Source of the DNA: Pseudomonadota bacterium
GTDB taxonomy: Bacteria > Pseudomonadota > Alphaproteobacteria > Rhodospirillales > Magnetospirillaceae
Direction of reading: 5' to 3'
Assembly: GCA_023458315.1 (NCBI GenBank)
Contig: JAEXAH010000088.1
Span: 1 to 48,683 of the forward strand
Length of the DNA: 48,683 nucleotides
In this document: positions 16,912 to 25,244 of the stretch, piece by piece
Layout of the letters: each line of letters opens with the position of its first letter
Numbering within the stretch: position 1 is the stretch's first letter
Made by a program: the position numbers and the translations under genes
The notes under the pieces: generated by a model
Database searches by the model: none
What the model saw: the letters and a program-made list of their open reading frames with translations, nothing else
What the model was told of the DNA's origin: nothing

Positions 16912-17574
16912 CTAACCATCGCTTTCCAGGCCGAACGCCTGACGCAGAAAGCCGATGGCCAGCGCCAGGCCGGGGCCGTCGATGGAATGGCCCAGGCCGG
17001 GGCGGCTTTCGGCCAGCACCGGAATGCCCGCCGCCGCCAGCGCCTGTTCGGCCTGGGGCAGACAGGCGGGGTTGACCACCTCGTCCTCGGCGCCGTGGAT
17101 CAGCAGCACGCGCGGCCGCGCGCGGATGTCCGCCGCCAGGGTTTCCGCCGCCACCAGGGCACCGGAAAAACCCACCACCGCCGCCAGCGGCCGCGCGCGG
17201 CGCGGCGCCATCTGCAACGCCACCATGGTGCCCTGGGAAAAGCCGATGACGGCACATTCCGCATCGGTCAGGCCGAACCGGGCCAGTTGTTCGTCCAGAA
17301 AACCATCCGCCACCTGGGCGCCCTGGCGCACGCCCGCCGCCAGGGCCGGGCCGGAACGGTCGGCCAACGAGAACCACTGCCGCCCGAACGGCGCCATGTC
17401 ATAGGGCTGCGGCCCATCGGGGCAAACGAAGGCGGCGTCGGGCAGGGCCGGGGCCACATAGGGGATCAGATCGGCCAGATCGGCGCCGTCGGCGCCGACG
17501 CCATGCAGCAGCACCACCAACTGGCGGGCGGGACCGCCGGACAGCGGCAGGGCTTCGGGTCCGGTAAGGGGCAT
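16912..17574 (-). CDS. Phospholipase/carboxylesterase family alpha/beta hydrolase
   Basis: A 220-residue alpha/beta hydrolase of the YpfH / carboxylesterase-2 group. The oxyanion segment is VVLLHGVGADGADL, and the nucleophile Ser lies in GFSQGTMVAL. The acid Asp is in LIHGAEDEVV and the catalytic His in GLGHSIDGPG. PDGPQPYDMAPFGRQWFSLA is typical of this group. It probably hydrolyses short-chain or lysophospholipid esters in the cytoplasm. The start at ATG 17574 lies 51 bp from the divergent gluQ start; longer upstream frames overlap gluQ and were rejected. Confidence 0.9.
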   Translation of the reverse strand: MPLTGPEALPLSGGPARQLVVLLHGVGADGADLADLIPYVAPALPDAAFVCPDGPQPYDMAPFGRQWFSLADRSGPALAAGVRQGAQVADGFLDEQLARFGLTDAECAVIGFSQGTMVALQMAPRRARPLAAVVGFSGALVAAETLAADIRARPRVLLIHGAEDEVVNPACLPQAEQALAAAGIPVLAESRPGLGHSIDGPGLALAIGFLRQAFGLESDG

Positions 17575-17625
17575 GGCGGGGGCTCCGTCTGGGGTCTGGA
17601 CGGTGATTATGGTATGGTCGCGGCC

Positions 17626-18474
17626 ATGCGCCAACCACCCTTCGTCACCCGCTTCGCCCCCAGCCCCACCGGCCGCCTGCATCTGGGCCACGCCCATTCC
17701 GCCCTATTCGCCCACGCCTGCGCCGGGTCGGGCGGCCGCTTCCTGCTGCGCATCGAGGACATCGATCCCGGTCGCTGCCGCCCCGAGTTCATCGACGGCA
17801 TCGAGGAAGATCTGGCGTGGCTGGGCCTGGATTGGGAACGGCCGGTCCGCCGCCAGTCGCAGCATTTGGACGATTACCGCGCGGCGCTGGCGCGGCTGGA
17901 AGCGCGGGGCCTGTTGTACCCCTGTTTCTGCACCCGCAAGGACATCGCCGACGAGGTGGCGCGCTCGGGCCATGCCCCGCACGGCCCCGACGGCGTGCTG
18001 TATCCCGGCCTGTGCCGCACCCTGAGCGCGGCGGAGCGGGCCGAGCGCATGGCGGCGGGCGAGGCCCACGCCCTGCGCCTGGATATGATCGAAGCCATAA
18101 AACAGGCCGGTCCGCTATGGTGGTTGGACCACGATGCCGGGGTACAGGCCGCGACGCCCGAAATCTTCGGCGACGTGGTGCTGGCGCGCAAGGACGTGCC
18201 CACCAGCTACCATCTGGCGGTGAGTGTGGACGACGCCCTGCAAAATGTGACCCTGGTCACACGCGGCCACGACCTGTTCGCCGCCAGCCACGTGCACCGG
18301 CTGTTGCAGGCGCTGCTGGATTTGCCGGTGCCCGATTACCGCCACCACCGCCTGCTGACCGACGAAAACGGCAAACGCTTCGCCAAGCGCGACCGCAGCC
18401 TGACCCTTCAGGCCCTGCGCGAAGCCGGGCATAGCGCAGATGCCGTGCGGGTCCTAGCCGGTTTCAATAGCTGA
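17626..18474 (+). CDS. gluQ: Glutamyl-Q tRNA(Asp) synthetase
   Basis: A 282-residue truncated GluRS-like enzyme without an anticodon-binding domain. It activates glutamate and attaches it to queuosine at position 34 of tRNA(Asp). The class I signature is HLGH (residues 19-22) in FAPSPTGRLHLGHAHSAL, and the KMSKS-like loop is GKRFAKRD. The zinc-site cysteines are in LYPCFCTRKDI and LYPGLCRTL. Its short length separates it from true GluRS. ATG 17626 is preferred; ATG 17614 (MVAAM) is possible. The 3' end overlaps the convergent propeller gene by 11 bp. Confidence 0.95.
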   Translation: MRQPPFVTRFAPSPTGRLHLGHAHSALFAHACAGSGGRFLLRIEDIDPGRCRPEFIDGIEEDLAWLGLDWERPVRRQSQHLDDYRAALARLEARGLLYPCFCTRKDIADEVARSGHAPHGPDGVLYPGLCRTLSAAERAERMAAGEAHALRLDMIEAIKQAGPLWWLDHDAGVQAATPEIFGDVVLARKDVPTSYHLAVSVDDALQNVTLVTRGHDLFAASHVHRLLQALLDLPVPDYRHHRLLTDENGKRFAKRDRSLTLQALREAGHSADAVRVLAGFNS

Positions 18475-19582
18475 AGCGCACGCCCCACGGCCGTCCCTGA
18501 CGCTCGCCCACCGCCACGGCGCGGCCGTCGGGCAGCAGGGCCAGGCCGTTCAGGGCGGCGCCCTGGCGGCGCCATTCCCAGACCGTGCCGCCGCTGGCAT
18601 CCAGCCGGGTCAGCACGGCGGCGCCCGCCACCTGACCGGCGGCCAGCACGCCGCCATCGTCCAGCGCCACCACCGCCGCGATGGCGCCGACGCCGCCCGG
18701 CCAGCGATGGTCCCAGGCGATATGGCCGTCGGCGCCCAGCCGCACCAGCCACGCGCTGCGGGCGGTCAGCGGGGCGCGCACACCCTCTGTCACCGTCAGG
18801 GTCCAACCGGCCACCACCAGCCCGCCATCGGCGAAGCTGGCCAGCGCCTCGGGGTGTTCGTCCTCGGCCTCGTCGATCACCGTCTGGGCGCGGTCGGTGC
18901 CGCCGCCGTCGAAGCGCAGCACCCAGATACCGCCCGGTTCCATGGGCGAGGCGGCGCCATAGGCCGCCACCAGCACGTCGCCGCCCGGCGCCAGGGTGAC
19001 GGCGCGGGCCTCGAACACCCCTTCCGCCGCCACCGGCGAGGCCAGACGCCGCCACGCCGGGTCGCCCTCGGCATCCAGGCGCAGCACCCAGGCGCCTTCC
19101 TGGCCGGTGCGGCCGACCACCACCACGCCGCCATCCTCCAGCGCCACCGCGCCGGTGCCGCCATCCAGCGCGGTGCGGCGAAAGCGGCGCAGCCAATCCT
19201 GTTTCAGATGGCCGTCGGCGGCCAGACGCAGGCGCCAGACGGCGATACCGTGCTCGAAGCCCGGCGGATCGGCCGGACCGGCCATCAGCGCCACCGCGCC
19301 GGGCGGCGTCGCCAGGGCGCGCGGCACCGCGTCGGAGCCCGCCAGGGTGAAATCGTCCACCACCCGGCCGCGCCCGTCCACATGCACCAGACGCGGGCCA
19401 TGGCCGCCGCGCACCGCCACCGCCAGACCGTCCTCGCCGACCACGCCCGCCGCCATGGCGGCACCACCGCCGGGGATAGTCCATTCGCTCAGGCTTTTCG
19501 GGCCGCCGACGCGTACCCCTTGCGCCGCGACGCCGGTTGCGGCAAGCATCATCACAGCGGTCACGGCCGCAAGTACGCGCAT
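18464..19582 (-). CDS. Exported beta-propeller-like protein of unknown function
   Basis: A 372-residue protein with a signal peptide (MRVLAAVTAVMMLAATGVAAQ, cleaved after about residue 21). The rest is about seven repeats of a strand-rich unit of the type DGGVVVVGRTGQEGAWVLRLDAEG, giving alternating small/hydrophobic strands and Asp-Gly turns. This resembles PQQ/delta-60 or SBBP-type propeller repeats. No catalytic residues are recognisable; a periplasmic binding or scaffolding role is inference. ATG 19582 was chosen over 19594 because GGGGGTTGGA lies just before it. It is divergent from cobO (32 bp) and convergent with gluQ. Confidence 0.75.
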   Translation of the reverse strand: MRVLAAVTAVMMLAATGVAAQGVRVGGPKSLSEWTIPGGGAAMAAGVVGEDGLAVAVRGGHGPRLVHVDGRGRVVDDFTLAGSDAVPRALATPPGAVALMAGPADPPGFEHGIAVWRLRLAADGHLKQDWLRRFRRTALDGGTGAVALEDGGVVVVGRTGQEGAWVLRLDAEGDPAWRRLASPVAAEGVFEARAVTLAPGGDVLVAAYGAASPMEPGGIWVLRFDGGGTDRAQTVIDEAEDEHPEALASFADGGLVVAGWTLTVTEGVRAPLTARSAWLVRLGADGHIAWDHRWPGGVGAIAAVVALDDGGVLAAGQVAGAAVLTRLDASGGTVWEWRRQGAALNGLALLPDGRAVAVGERQGRPWGVRFSY

Positions 19583-19614
19583 TCCAACCCCCATACATCC
19601 GGAAGCCTAGGGTT

Positions 19615-20217
19615 ATGACCGAAGACGTCCTGCAACGCCACAAAGAGAAGATGGCCAAGAAAAAGGCCAGCCGCGACAAGCTGATGTCGAAGAAGGTGGG
19701 GGAAAAGGGCCTGCTGCTGGTCCATACCGGGCCGGGCAAGGGCAAGTCCACCGCCGCCTTCGGCATGGCGGTGCGCTGCGTCGGCCACGGCTTCAAGGTC
19801 GGCATCGTGCAATTCATCAAGGGCGCCTGGGACACCGCCGAGCGCCGGGTGATGGAAAGCCTGCCGGGCGTGACCTTCAAGGCCATGGGCGAGGGCTTCA
19901 CCTGGGAAACCCAGGACCGCGAGCGCGACATCCAGGCCGCCGCCCGTGCCTGGGAAGCGGCCAAGGAAATGCTGGCCGATGCCGACACCCGCATGGTCAT
20001 CCTGGACGAGATCAACGTGGCCCTGCGTTACGATTACCTGTCCTGGGACGAGGTCGCCGCCGCTTTGGCCGAGCGGCCCGAGGGCCAGCACGTGGTGATG
20101 ACCGGCCGCAACGCCCTGCCCGCGGTGATCGAGGCCGCCGACCTCGTCACCGAGATGACCATGGTGAAGCACCCGTTCCGCGACGGCATCAAGGCCCAGC
20201 CGGGCGTGGAGTTCTGA
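19615..20217 (+). CDS. cobO: Cob(I)yrinic acid a,c-diamide adenosyltransferase (CobA/CobO/BtuR type)
   Basis: A 200-residue corrinoid adenosyltransferase that moves the 5'-deoxyadenosyl group of ATP to cob(I)alt. The start MTEDVLQRHKEKMAKKKASR is typical of CobO. The P-loop is GPGKGKST; FKVGIVQFIKGAW, the acidic VILDEINVALRYDYL and GRNALPAVIEAADLVTEM complete the signature. This is unrelated to PduO-type enzymes. It is followed 2 bp later by a SYLF-domain gene and then cobQ. The name cobA is also used for this enzyme in enteric bacteria; here cobA is reserved for the methyltransferase. Confidence 0.97.
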   Translation: MTEDVLQRHKEKMAKKKASRDKLMSKKVGEKGLLLVHTGPGKGKSTAAFGMAVRCVGHGFKVGIVQFIKGAWDTAERRVMESLPGVTFKAMGEGFTWETQDRERDIQAAARAWEAAKEMLADADTRMVILDEINVALRYDYLSWDEVAAALAERPEGQHVVMTGRNALPAVIEAADLVTEMTMVKHPFRDGIKAQPGVEF

Positions 20218-20219
20218 CC

Positions 20220-20894
20220 ATGCGCCGCCGCCTGTTCCTGGCCGCCGCGCTGATGGCGCTGACGTCCCCGGCCTTGGCCCAGAACGTGGTCACGGACCAG
20301 ACCATGATGGTGGGCAAGGCCAAATCCACCGTCGAGCGCCTGCGCAGCGATCCCAACATGGAACACAACATCGCGCCGCTGCTGGGGCGGGCGCGGGCGG
20401 TGCTGATCGTGCCCGATCTGGTCAAGGGCGGTTTCCTGCTGGGCGCCGAATACGGCACCGGCGTGCTGCTGACCCGCGATGCCGCCAGCGGGCGGTGGTC
20501 GGGACCGGCCTTCTATTCGGTGGCGTCGGGCTCGATCGGCCTGCAAATCGGCCTGCAAGACGCCGAATCGCTGTTCATCATCATGACCGACGGCGGCCTG
20601 CGCGCGGTGATGGAAAACCGCTTCAAGGCCGGGGCCGACGCCGGAATCGCCCTGGCCCATCTGGGCGCCGGGGCCGAGGCTTCGACCACCCTGAATGTCG
20701 GCGCCGACATCTACGCCTTCTCCAAGGCGGTGGGCGCCTATGGCGGCGCCACCCTGGAGGGCTCGGGCATTTTGCCGCGCCATTCGTGGAACGCCGCCTA
20801 TTACGGCGGCAATCCCTCGCCCGAGGACATCGTCATCGCCCGCCGCCTGGATGCCCCCCAGGCCGACCGCCTGCGTGATCTCCTTGCCCGCTGA
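20220..20894 (+). CDS. SYLF (YSC84-like) lipid-binding domain protein, exported
   Basis: A 224-residue protein with a signal peptide (MRRRLFLAAALMALTSPALA, predicted cleavage near residue 20). The mature part is a SYLF/YSC84 domain: ARAVLIVPDLVKGGFLLGAE, YGTGVLLTRD, AFYSVASGSIGLQIGLQDAE, FIIMTDGGLRAVMENRFKAG and VGADIYAFSKAVGAYGGATL. Eukaryotic SYLF domains bind phosphoinositides; bacterial relatives are periplasmic or surface proteins of uncertain role. It is inserted between cobO (2-bp gap) and cobQ (about 20-bp overlap), so it should be co-expressed with them, which is odd for its predicted location. Confidence 0.88.
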   Translation: MRRRLFLAAALMALTSPALAQNVVTDQTMMVGKAKSTVERLRSDPNMEHNIAPLLGRARAVLIVPDLVKGGFLLGAEYGTGVLLTRDAASGRWSGPAFYSVASGSIGLQIGLQDAESLFIIMTDGGLRAVMENRFKAGADAGIALAHLGAGAEASTTLNVGADIYAFSKAVGAYGGATLEGSGILPRHSWNAAYYGGNPSPEDIVIARRLDAPQADRLRDLLAR

Positions 20895-22365
20895 GCGCCG
20901 CCCCCGCGCCCTGATGTTCCAGGGCACCGGCTCGGACGTCGGCAAGTCGCTGCTGGTGGCCGGGCTGTGCCGCGCCTATACGCGGCGCGGCCTGATCGTG
21001 CGGCCGTTCAAGCCGCAGAACATGTCCAACAACGCCGCCGTCACCGCCGATGGCGGCGAGATCGGCCGCGCCCAGGCGTTGCAGGCCCGCGCCTGCGGCA
21101 TGGCGCCGCTGGCCGACATGAACCCGGTGCTGCTGAAGCCGCAATCGGATGTGGGCGCCCAGGTGGTGGTGCAGGGCAAGGTGCTGACCAATGCCGGGGC
21201 GCGGGATTATTACCGCCTGAAACCCAGCCTGCTGCCCAAGGTGCTGGAAAGCTTCCACCGCTTGGGCCAAGGCGCCGATCTGGTGCTGGTGGAAGGGGCG
21301 GGCAGCGCCGCCGAGGTCAATCTGCGGGCCAGCGACATCGCCAACATGGGCTTCGCCGAGGCCGCCGATGTGCCGGTGGTGCTGATCGGCGACATCGACC
21401 GGGGCGGCGTGCTGGCCAGCATCGTCGGCACCTGGGCGCTGTTGCCCGAGGCCGAGCGGGCGCGGCTGGCCGGGTATCTGATCAACAAGTTCCGCGGCGA
21501 CGTGTCGCTGTTCACCCCGGCCATCGATATCATGGCGACCAAGACCGGCGGCCTGCCCTGCCTGGGGGTGGTGCCCTATTTCGCCGAGGCCGCCCGCCTG
21601 CCCGCCGAGGACGCGGCCTCGCTGCGCTCGCCCTCGGGCGATGGTGCCGTGCACATCGTGGTGCCGCGCCTGTCGCGCATCGCCAATTTCGATGATTTCG
21701 ATCCGCTGGCCGCCGAGCCGGACGTGCGGCTGAGTTTCATTCCGCCTGGGCAACCATTGCCCGGCGATGCCGATCTGGTGATCCTGCCGGGGTCCAAGGC
21801 CACCATCGCCGATCTGGACTTCCTGCGCCGCCAGGGCTGGGACATCGACATCGCCGCCCATGTGCGGCGCGGCGGCCGGGTGCTGGGCATCTGCGCCGGA
21901 TACCAGATGCTGGGCAACAGCGTGTCCGACCCGCACGGCGTCGAAGGCCCGGCCGGGGGCGTTGCCGCCGGGCTGGGGCTGTTGGACGTGGATACGGTGA
22001 TGGCGGGCGACAAGGTGCTGGTCGAGGTCGCCGGGCACGATGTTGCCGGACGCCCGGTGCATGGCTACGAGATGCATATGGGCCGCACCGATGGCGGCGA
22101 TTGCGCCCGCCCGGTGCTGATGCTGGACGGCCAGCCCGACGGCGCCGCCTCGGCCGACGGCCGGGTGCGCGGCTGCTATCTGCACGGCCTGTTCTCGTCA
22201 GACCCGTTCCGCGCCGCGCTGCTGGCGGAATTGCGGCCGGGCCGCGAATCCGGCCTGGATTACGAGGCATTGGTGGACGACGTGCTGGACCGGCTGGCCG
22301 ACCATCTGGCGGCGGCGGTGGATCTGGACGCCCTGTTGGCGCTCAGTCGGCCAACGGCAGGGTAA
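20875..22365 (+). CDS. cobQ: Adenosylcobyric acid synthase (glutamine-hydrolysing)
   Basis: A protein of about 496 residues that amidates side chains b, d, e and g of adenosylcobyrinic acid a,c-diamide. The N-terminal ATP-binding domain has MFQGTGSDVGKSLLVAGLCR and RPFKPQNMSNNAAVT. The C-terminal glutaminase-like domain has the nucleophile Cys in GRVLGICAGYQMLG and the His in VHGYEMHMGR. ATG 20914 falls at the very first strand, so a start a little upstream is needed. GTG 20875 gives MISLPAERRPRALMFQGTG, overlapping the SYLF gene by about 20 bp, and is the best guess. Its 3' end overlaps the convergent kinase gene by 23 bp. Confidence 0.94.
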   Translation: MISLPAERRPRALMFQGTGSDVGKSLLVAGLCRAYTRRGLIVRPFKPQNMSNNAAVTADGGEIGRAQALQARACGMAPLADMNPVLLKPQSDVGAQVVVQGKVLTNAGARDYYRLKPSLLPKVLESFHRLGQGADLVLVEGAGSAAEVNLRASDIANMGFAEAADVPVVLIGDIDRGGVLASIVGTWALLPEAERARLAGYLINKFRGDVSLFTPAIDIMATKTGGLPCLGVVPYFAEAARLPAEDAASLRSPSGDGAVHIVVPRLSRIANFDDFDPLAAEPDVRLSFIPPGQPLPGDADLVILPGSKATIADLDFLRRQGWDIDIAAHVRRGGRVLGICAGYQMLGNSVSDPHGVEGPAGGVAAGLGLLDVDTVMAGDKVLVEVAGHDVAGRPVHGYEMHMGRTDGGDCARPVLMLDGQPDGAASADGRVRGCYLHGLFSSDPFRAALLAELRPGRESGLDYEALVDDVLDRLADHLAAAVDLDALLALSRPTAG

Positions 22366-24058
22366 AGCAGAAGGCGCTGCCCTGGCCGGGGCTGCTGTCC
22401 ACCCACAGGCGGCCGCCCTCGGATTCCACGATCTTCTTGCACAGGGCCAGGCCGATGCCGGTGCCCTCGAATTCCTCGCGCCGGTGCAGGCGCTGGAAGA
22501 TCTTGAAGATACGGTCGTGGTATTGCGGGTCGATGCCGATGCCGTTGTCCTGCACGGTGAAGCGCGCCCAGCCGCCGTCTTCCAGGCGGGCCGACACCGC
22601 CACCACCGGCACGCGGTCGGCGGCGCGGTATTTCAGGGCGTTGCCCAGCAAATTCTGGAACAGGCAATGGATCTGCGACGGGATGCCCATCACGGCGGGC
22701 AGAGCGCCGATGCGCACCTGGACGTCGCCGGTTATCGCCAGGGAGTCCAGCGCGTCACGGGCCAATGCCAGGGTGTCGCACCGCACCGGCAACAGCCCCG
22801 GCCGCCCGATCTGGGCATAGACCAGCACGTCGTTCAACAGGGCCGACATGCGCTTGGCGCCGTCCACCGCGAAGCCGATATAATCGTCGGCATCGGCCCC
22901 CAGCCTGCCGCCATAGCGCCGTTGCAGCAATTGCAGGAAGCTGGACACCGAGCGCAGCGGCTCTTGCAGATCATGCGAGGCGATGAAGGTGAACTGCGCC
23001 AGTTCGGCGTTCGAGGCGGCCAGATGGGCGGTGCGTTCCTCGACCTGCCGTTCCAGTTCCTGGTGGCTGCGCGCCAGTTCCACCAGCAACTGGCGGCTGG
23101 CCTCGGCCCGCCAGTCGTACAAGGTCGCCAGCACCAGCAGCGCCACCAGCATGATGGCGTTGACCAGGCTTTCCTTGATCACCTGCGCCCGCCATTCCTG
23201 CAACACCGTGCGCAGGGTGACGCCGATCACCGCCACCAGCGGATAATCGGCGAAGGTGCGATAGGCCACCACCTTGTCGTTGCCGTCGGCGACCCCGGTG
23301 AAATGGCCGATGCCGGTGGCCGCCTGCGGGATCAGGTCGCGGAACACCGGGCTGTCGGTCATCACCTTGCCCAGCCATTTCTCGTGGCCGGGCGTGCGCG
23401 CCAGAAAAGTGCCGTCGCCCCGGAACAGCGAGGTGCCGCCCGCGTCCTCGACCGCCACCGTCTCCAGCTTGGCCTTCAGGGCGGCGGCGTCCAGCCCCAC
23501 CACCACCACCCCGGCGAAACGCCCGCTATCATCCACCAGGGCGCGGGCCAGCGGAATGCAGGCATCGCCCGAACCCACCAGCATGGGGGCGCCGATCACC
23601 ATGCCGGGCGTGTCGGGCGCCGCGCGCAATGTCTGGAAAAAATCCCGCTGCCCGACCGTTTCGCCACCCAGGGTCAGCGGCGGACGGCCATCCGCCTGGA
23701 TGGGCGGCCCCAGGCGACCGCCATCGGCGCCGAACACCTGCATGGCCCGCACTTCGGGAAAGGCCGACAGCCGGACGTGGAACCATTCCGCCAGGGTCGG
23801 CTGCGGCCACAGCGCCGGATCGACGCGGTTGGCCGCCTCGGCCAGCAGGGCGCCGATGGGCCGCAGCGACCCGGCGACCTGATATTCCAGCGACCGGGCC
23901 AGCGACCCCACCAGCCGGTCGCCCGCCGCCAGCGCCTGGGTGCGGCGTTCCAGGGTCTGCCAGCCCCACAGCGCGCACAGCACCGCCGCCAGCACCAGGG
24001 CGACGATGCGCCCCTTGTACTGCCATGCCCAGCCGTACCCGTGCGGCGCCGCCGCCAT
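22343..24058 (-). CDS. Membrane sensor histidine kinase with extracytoplasmic Cache-like domain
   Basis: A 571-residue kinase. A first membrane helix is at about 16-36 and a periplasmic Cache/PDC-like sensor at about 38-290 (FFQTLRAAPDTPGMVIGAPM and FAGVVVVGLDAAAL are typical). A second helix is at about 296-315, with a short coiled coil to 350. The dimerization domain carries the phospho-acceptor H362 in FIASHDLQEPLRSVSSFLQL. The ATPase domain has FQNLLGNALKYRA, DNGIGID and GTGIGLALCKKI. This HDLQEPLR class resembles phytochrome-like and CHASE/PAS kinases. No response regulator gene is next to it, so it is an orphan; the ligand is unknown. Confidence 0.93.
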   Translation of the reverse strand: MAAAPHGYGWAWQYKGRIVALVLAAVLCALWGWQTLERRTQALAAGDRLVGSLARSLEYQVAGSLRPIGALLAEAANRVDPALWPQPTLAEWFHVRLSAFPEVRAMQVFGADGGRLGPPIQADGRPPLTLGGETVGQRDFFQTLRAAPDTPGMVIGAPMLVGSGDACIPLARALVDDSGRFAGVVVVGLDAAALKAKLETVAVEDAGGTSLFRGDGTFLARTPGHEKWLGKVMTDSPVFRDLIPQAATGIGHFTGVADGNDKVVAYRTFADYPLVAVIGVTLRTVLQEWRAQVIKESLVNAIMLVALLVLATLYDWRAEASRQLLVELARSHQELERQVEERTAHLAASNAELAQFTFIASHDLQEPLRSVSSFLQLLQRRYGGRLGADADDYIGFAVDGAKRMSALLNDVLVYAQIGRPGLLPVRCDTLALARDALDSLAITGDVQVRIGALPAVMGIPSQIHCLFQNLLGNALKYRAADRVPVVAVSARLEDGGWARFTVQDNGIGIDPQYHDRIFKIFQRLHRREEFEGTGIGLALCKKIVESEGGRLWVDSSPGQGSAFCFTLPLAD

Positions 24059-24095
24059 ATGTCGATCCTCAGGGGTTCATGACTTTGGTATTATT

Positions 24096-24112
24096 CGGCC
24101 GATCATCGGCCG
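24096..24112 (-). terminator. Hairpin downstream of cobD
   Basis: CGGCCGA-TCA-TCGGCCG is a perfect 7-bp stem just after the cobD stop, followed in the minus direction by an AT-rich tract (AATAATACC). It may act as a weak intrinsic terminator before the kinase gene on the same strand. Confidence 0.5.
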
Positions 24113-24119
24113 CCGTCAA

Positions 24120-25115
24120 TCACGCCTGCACCCACAACACCAGGATCACCAATCCGGCATTGACCAGACAGGCGGCGGAAAACAGGTGCAGCGCCCGGTC
24201 GATATCGGTGAATTCGGCCCGCGCCCGGCCCGATCCGATCCATTTTTCGTCCACCACCAGCCCGGGATATTTGCGCGGCCCGCCCAGCGCCAGCCCCAGG
24301 GCGCCGGCCATGGCCGCCTCGGGCCAGCCGGAATTGGGGCTTTTGTGGTTGCGGGCGTCGCGCAGCATGGTGCCGAGGGCACGGATGGGGTTGCCGCGCG
24401 CCGCGAACAGCGCCGCCAGGGTGATGATCAGTCCGGCCAGCCGCGCCGGGATCAGGTTCAGCACGTCGTCCAGCCGGGCCGAGGCCCAGCCGAAGGCGCG
24501 GTACTTGTCGTTGCGATAGCCGACCATGCTGTCCAGCGTGTTGACCGTCTTGTACAGCAGCAGGCCGGGCAGGCCGCCGATGACGTACCAGAACACCGGC
24601 GCCACCACCGCGTCGGAAAAATTCTCGGCCAGGCTTTCGATGGCGGCGCGGCACACGCCGTGGGCGTCCAGGCTTTGCGGATCGCGGCCGACGATGCGCG
24701 ACACGGCATAACGCCCGGCCTCCAGCCCGTTGTGCTGAAGGGCGCGGGCGACGTCGTCCACATGTTCGAACAGGGCTCGTTGCGCGATCAGAACGGCGGC
24801 GGCGAACACCTCGACCGGCCACAGATGCGGCACGGCACGGGCGGCGAAGGCGATGGCGCCGCCGATGCCCAGCGCCAGCGCCGCCATCAGCACCACCAGC
24901 ACCACGCCGCGCAGGCGACGGTCGGGTTCCGGCAGGCTTGGTTTGTTCAGGCGCTTGTCCAGCGCGGCGATCATCCGCCCCAGCAGCACCACCGGGTGGG
25001 GCAGCAGGCGGAACAGGGGGCCCATCTCGCCGAACATCGCGTCCAGGGCCAGGGCCATGAACAGCAGGAACAGGGCGTCGGGAGCGGTGCCGAAATGGGT
25101 GCCGAAGGGAAGCAT
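24120..25115 (-). CDS. cobD: Adenosylcobinamide-phosphate synthase (CobD/CbiB)
   Basis: A 331-residue integral membrane enzyme that joins the aminopropanol(-phosphate) arm to adenosylcobyric acid. Diagnostic segments are LALDAMFGEM, LPHPVVLLGRMIAALDKRLN, SRIVGRDPQSLDAHGVCRAA, ESLAENFSDAVVAPVFWYVI, LYKTVNTLDSMVGYRNDKY, FGWASARLDDVLNLIPARL and RNHKSPNSGWPEAAMAGALG. The frame is open far upstream over cbiX; the start was fixed at ATG 25115 (MLPFGTHFGTAPDALFLLFM). It is divergent from cbiX across 129 bp. Cysteine-free loops and several hydrophobic helices agree with the family. Confidence 0.96.
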   Translation of the reverse strand: MLPFGTHFGTAPDALFLLFMALALDAMFGEMGPLFRLLPHPVVLLGRMIAALDKRLNKPSLPEPDRRLRGVVLVVLMAALALGIGGAIAFAARAVPHLWPVEVFAAAVLIAQRALFEHVDDVARALQHNGLEAGRYAVSRIVGRDPQSLDAHGVCRAAIESLAENFSDAVVAPVFWYVIGGLPGLLLYKTVNTLDSMVGYRNDKYRAFGWASARLDDVLNLIPARLAGLIITLAALFAARGNPIRALGTMLRDARNHKSPNSGWPEAAMAGALGLALGGPRKYPGLVVDEKWIGSGRARAEFTDIDRALHLFSAACLVNAGLVILVLWVQA

Positions 25116-25146
25116 GGGCGGGACTTTAGCCACAGGTGATTTAGGG

Positions 25147-25175
25147 TGGCAACCCTGGCGCGCTTTACCTATAGT
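25147..25175 (+). promoter_or_regulatory. Candidate promoter of the cbiX-cobM operon
   Basis: TATAGT (25170-25175) is a good -10-like box, with TGGCAA (25147-25152) 17 bp upstream as a weak -35. The direct repeat GGCAAGGACCA at about 25199 and 25229 lies in the leader. No B12-box-like riboswitch core was recognised in the 129-bp spacer. Confidence 0.35.
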
Positions 25176-25244
25176 CCGGGCCTGTTCGACCGGCCGGAGG
25201 CAAGGACCAGCCGGCACACCCGCACGAAGGCAAGGACCACGCGC

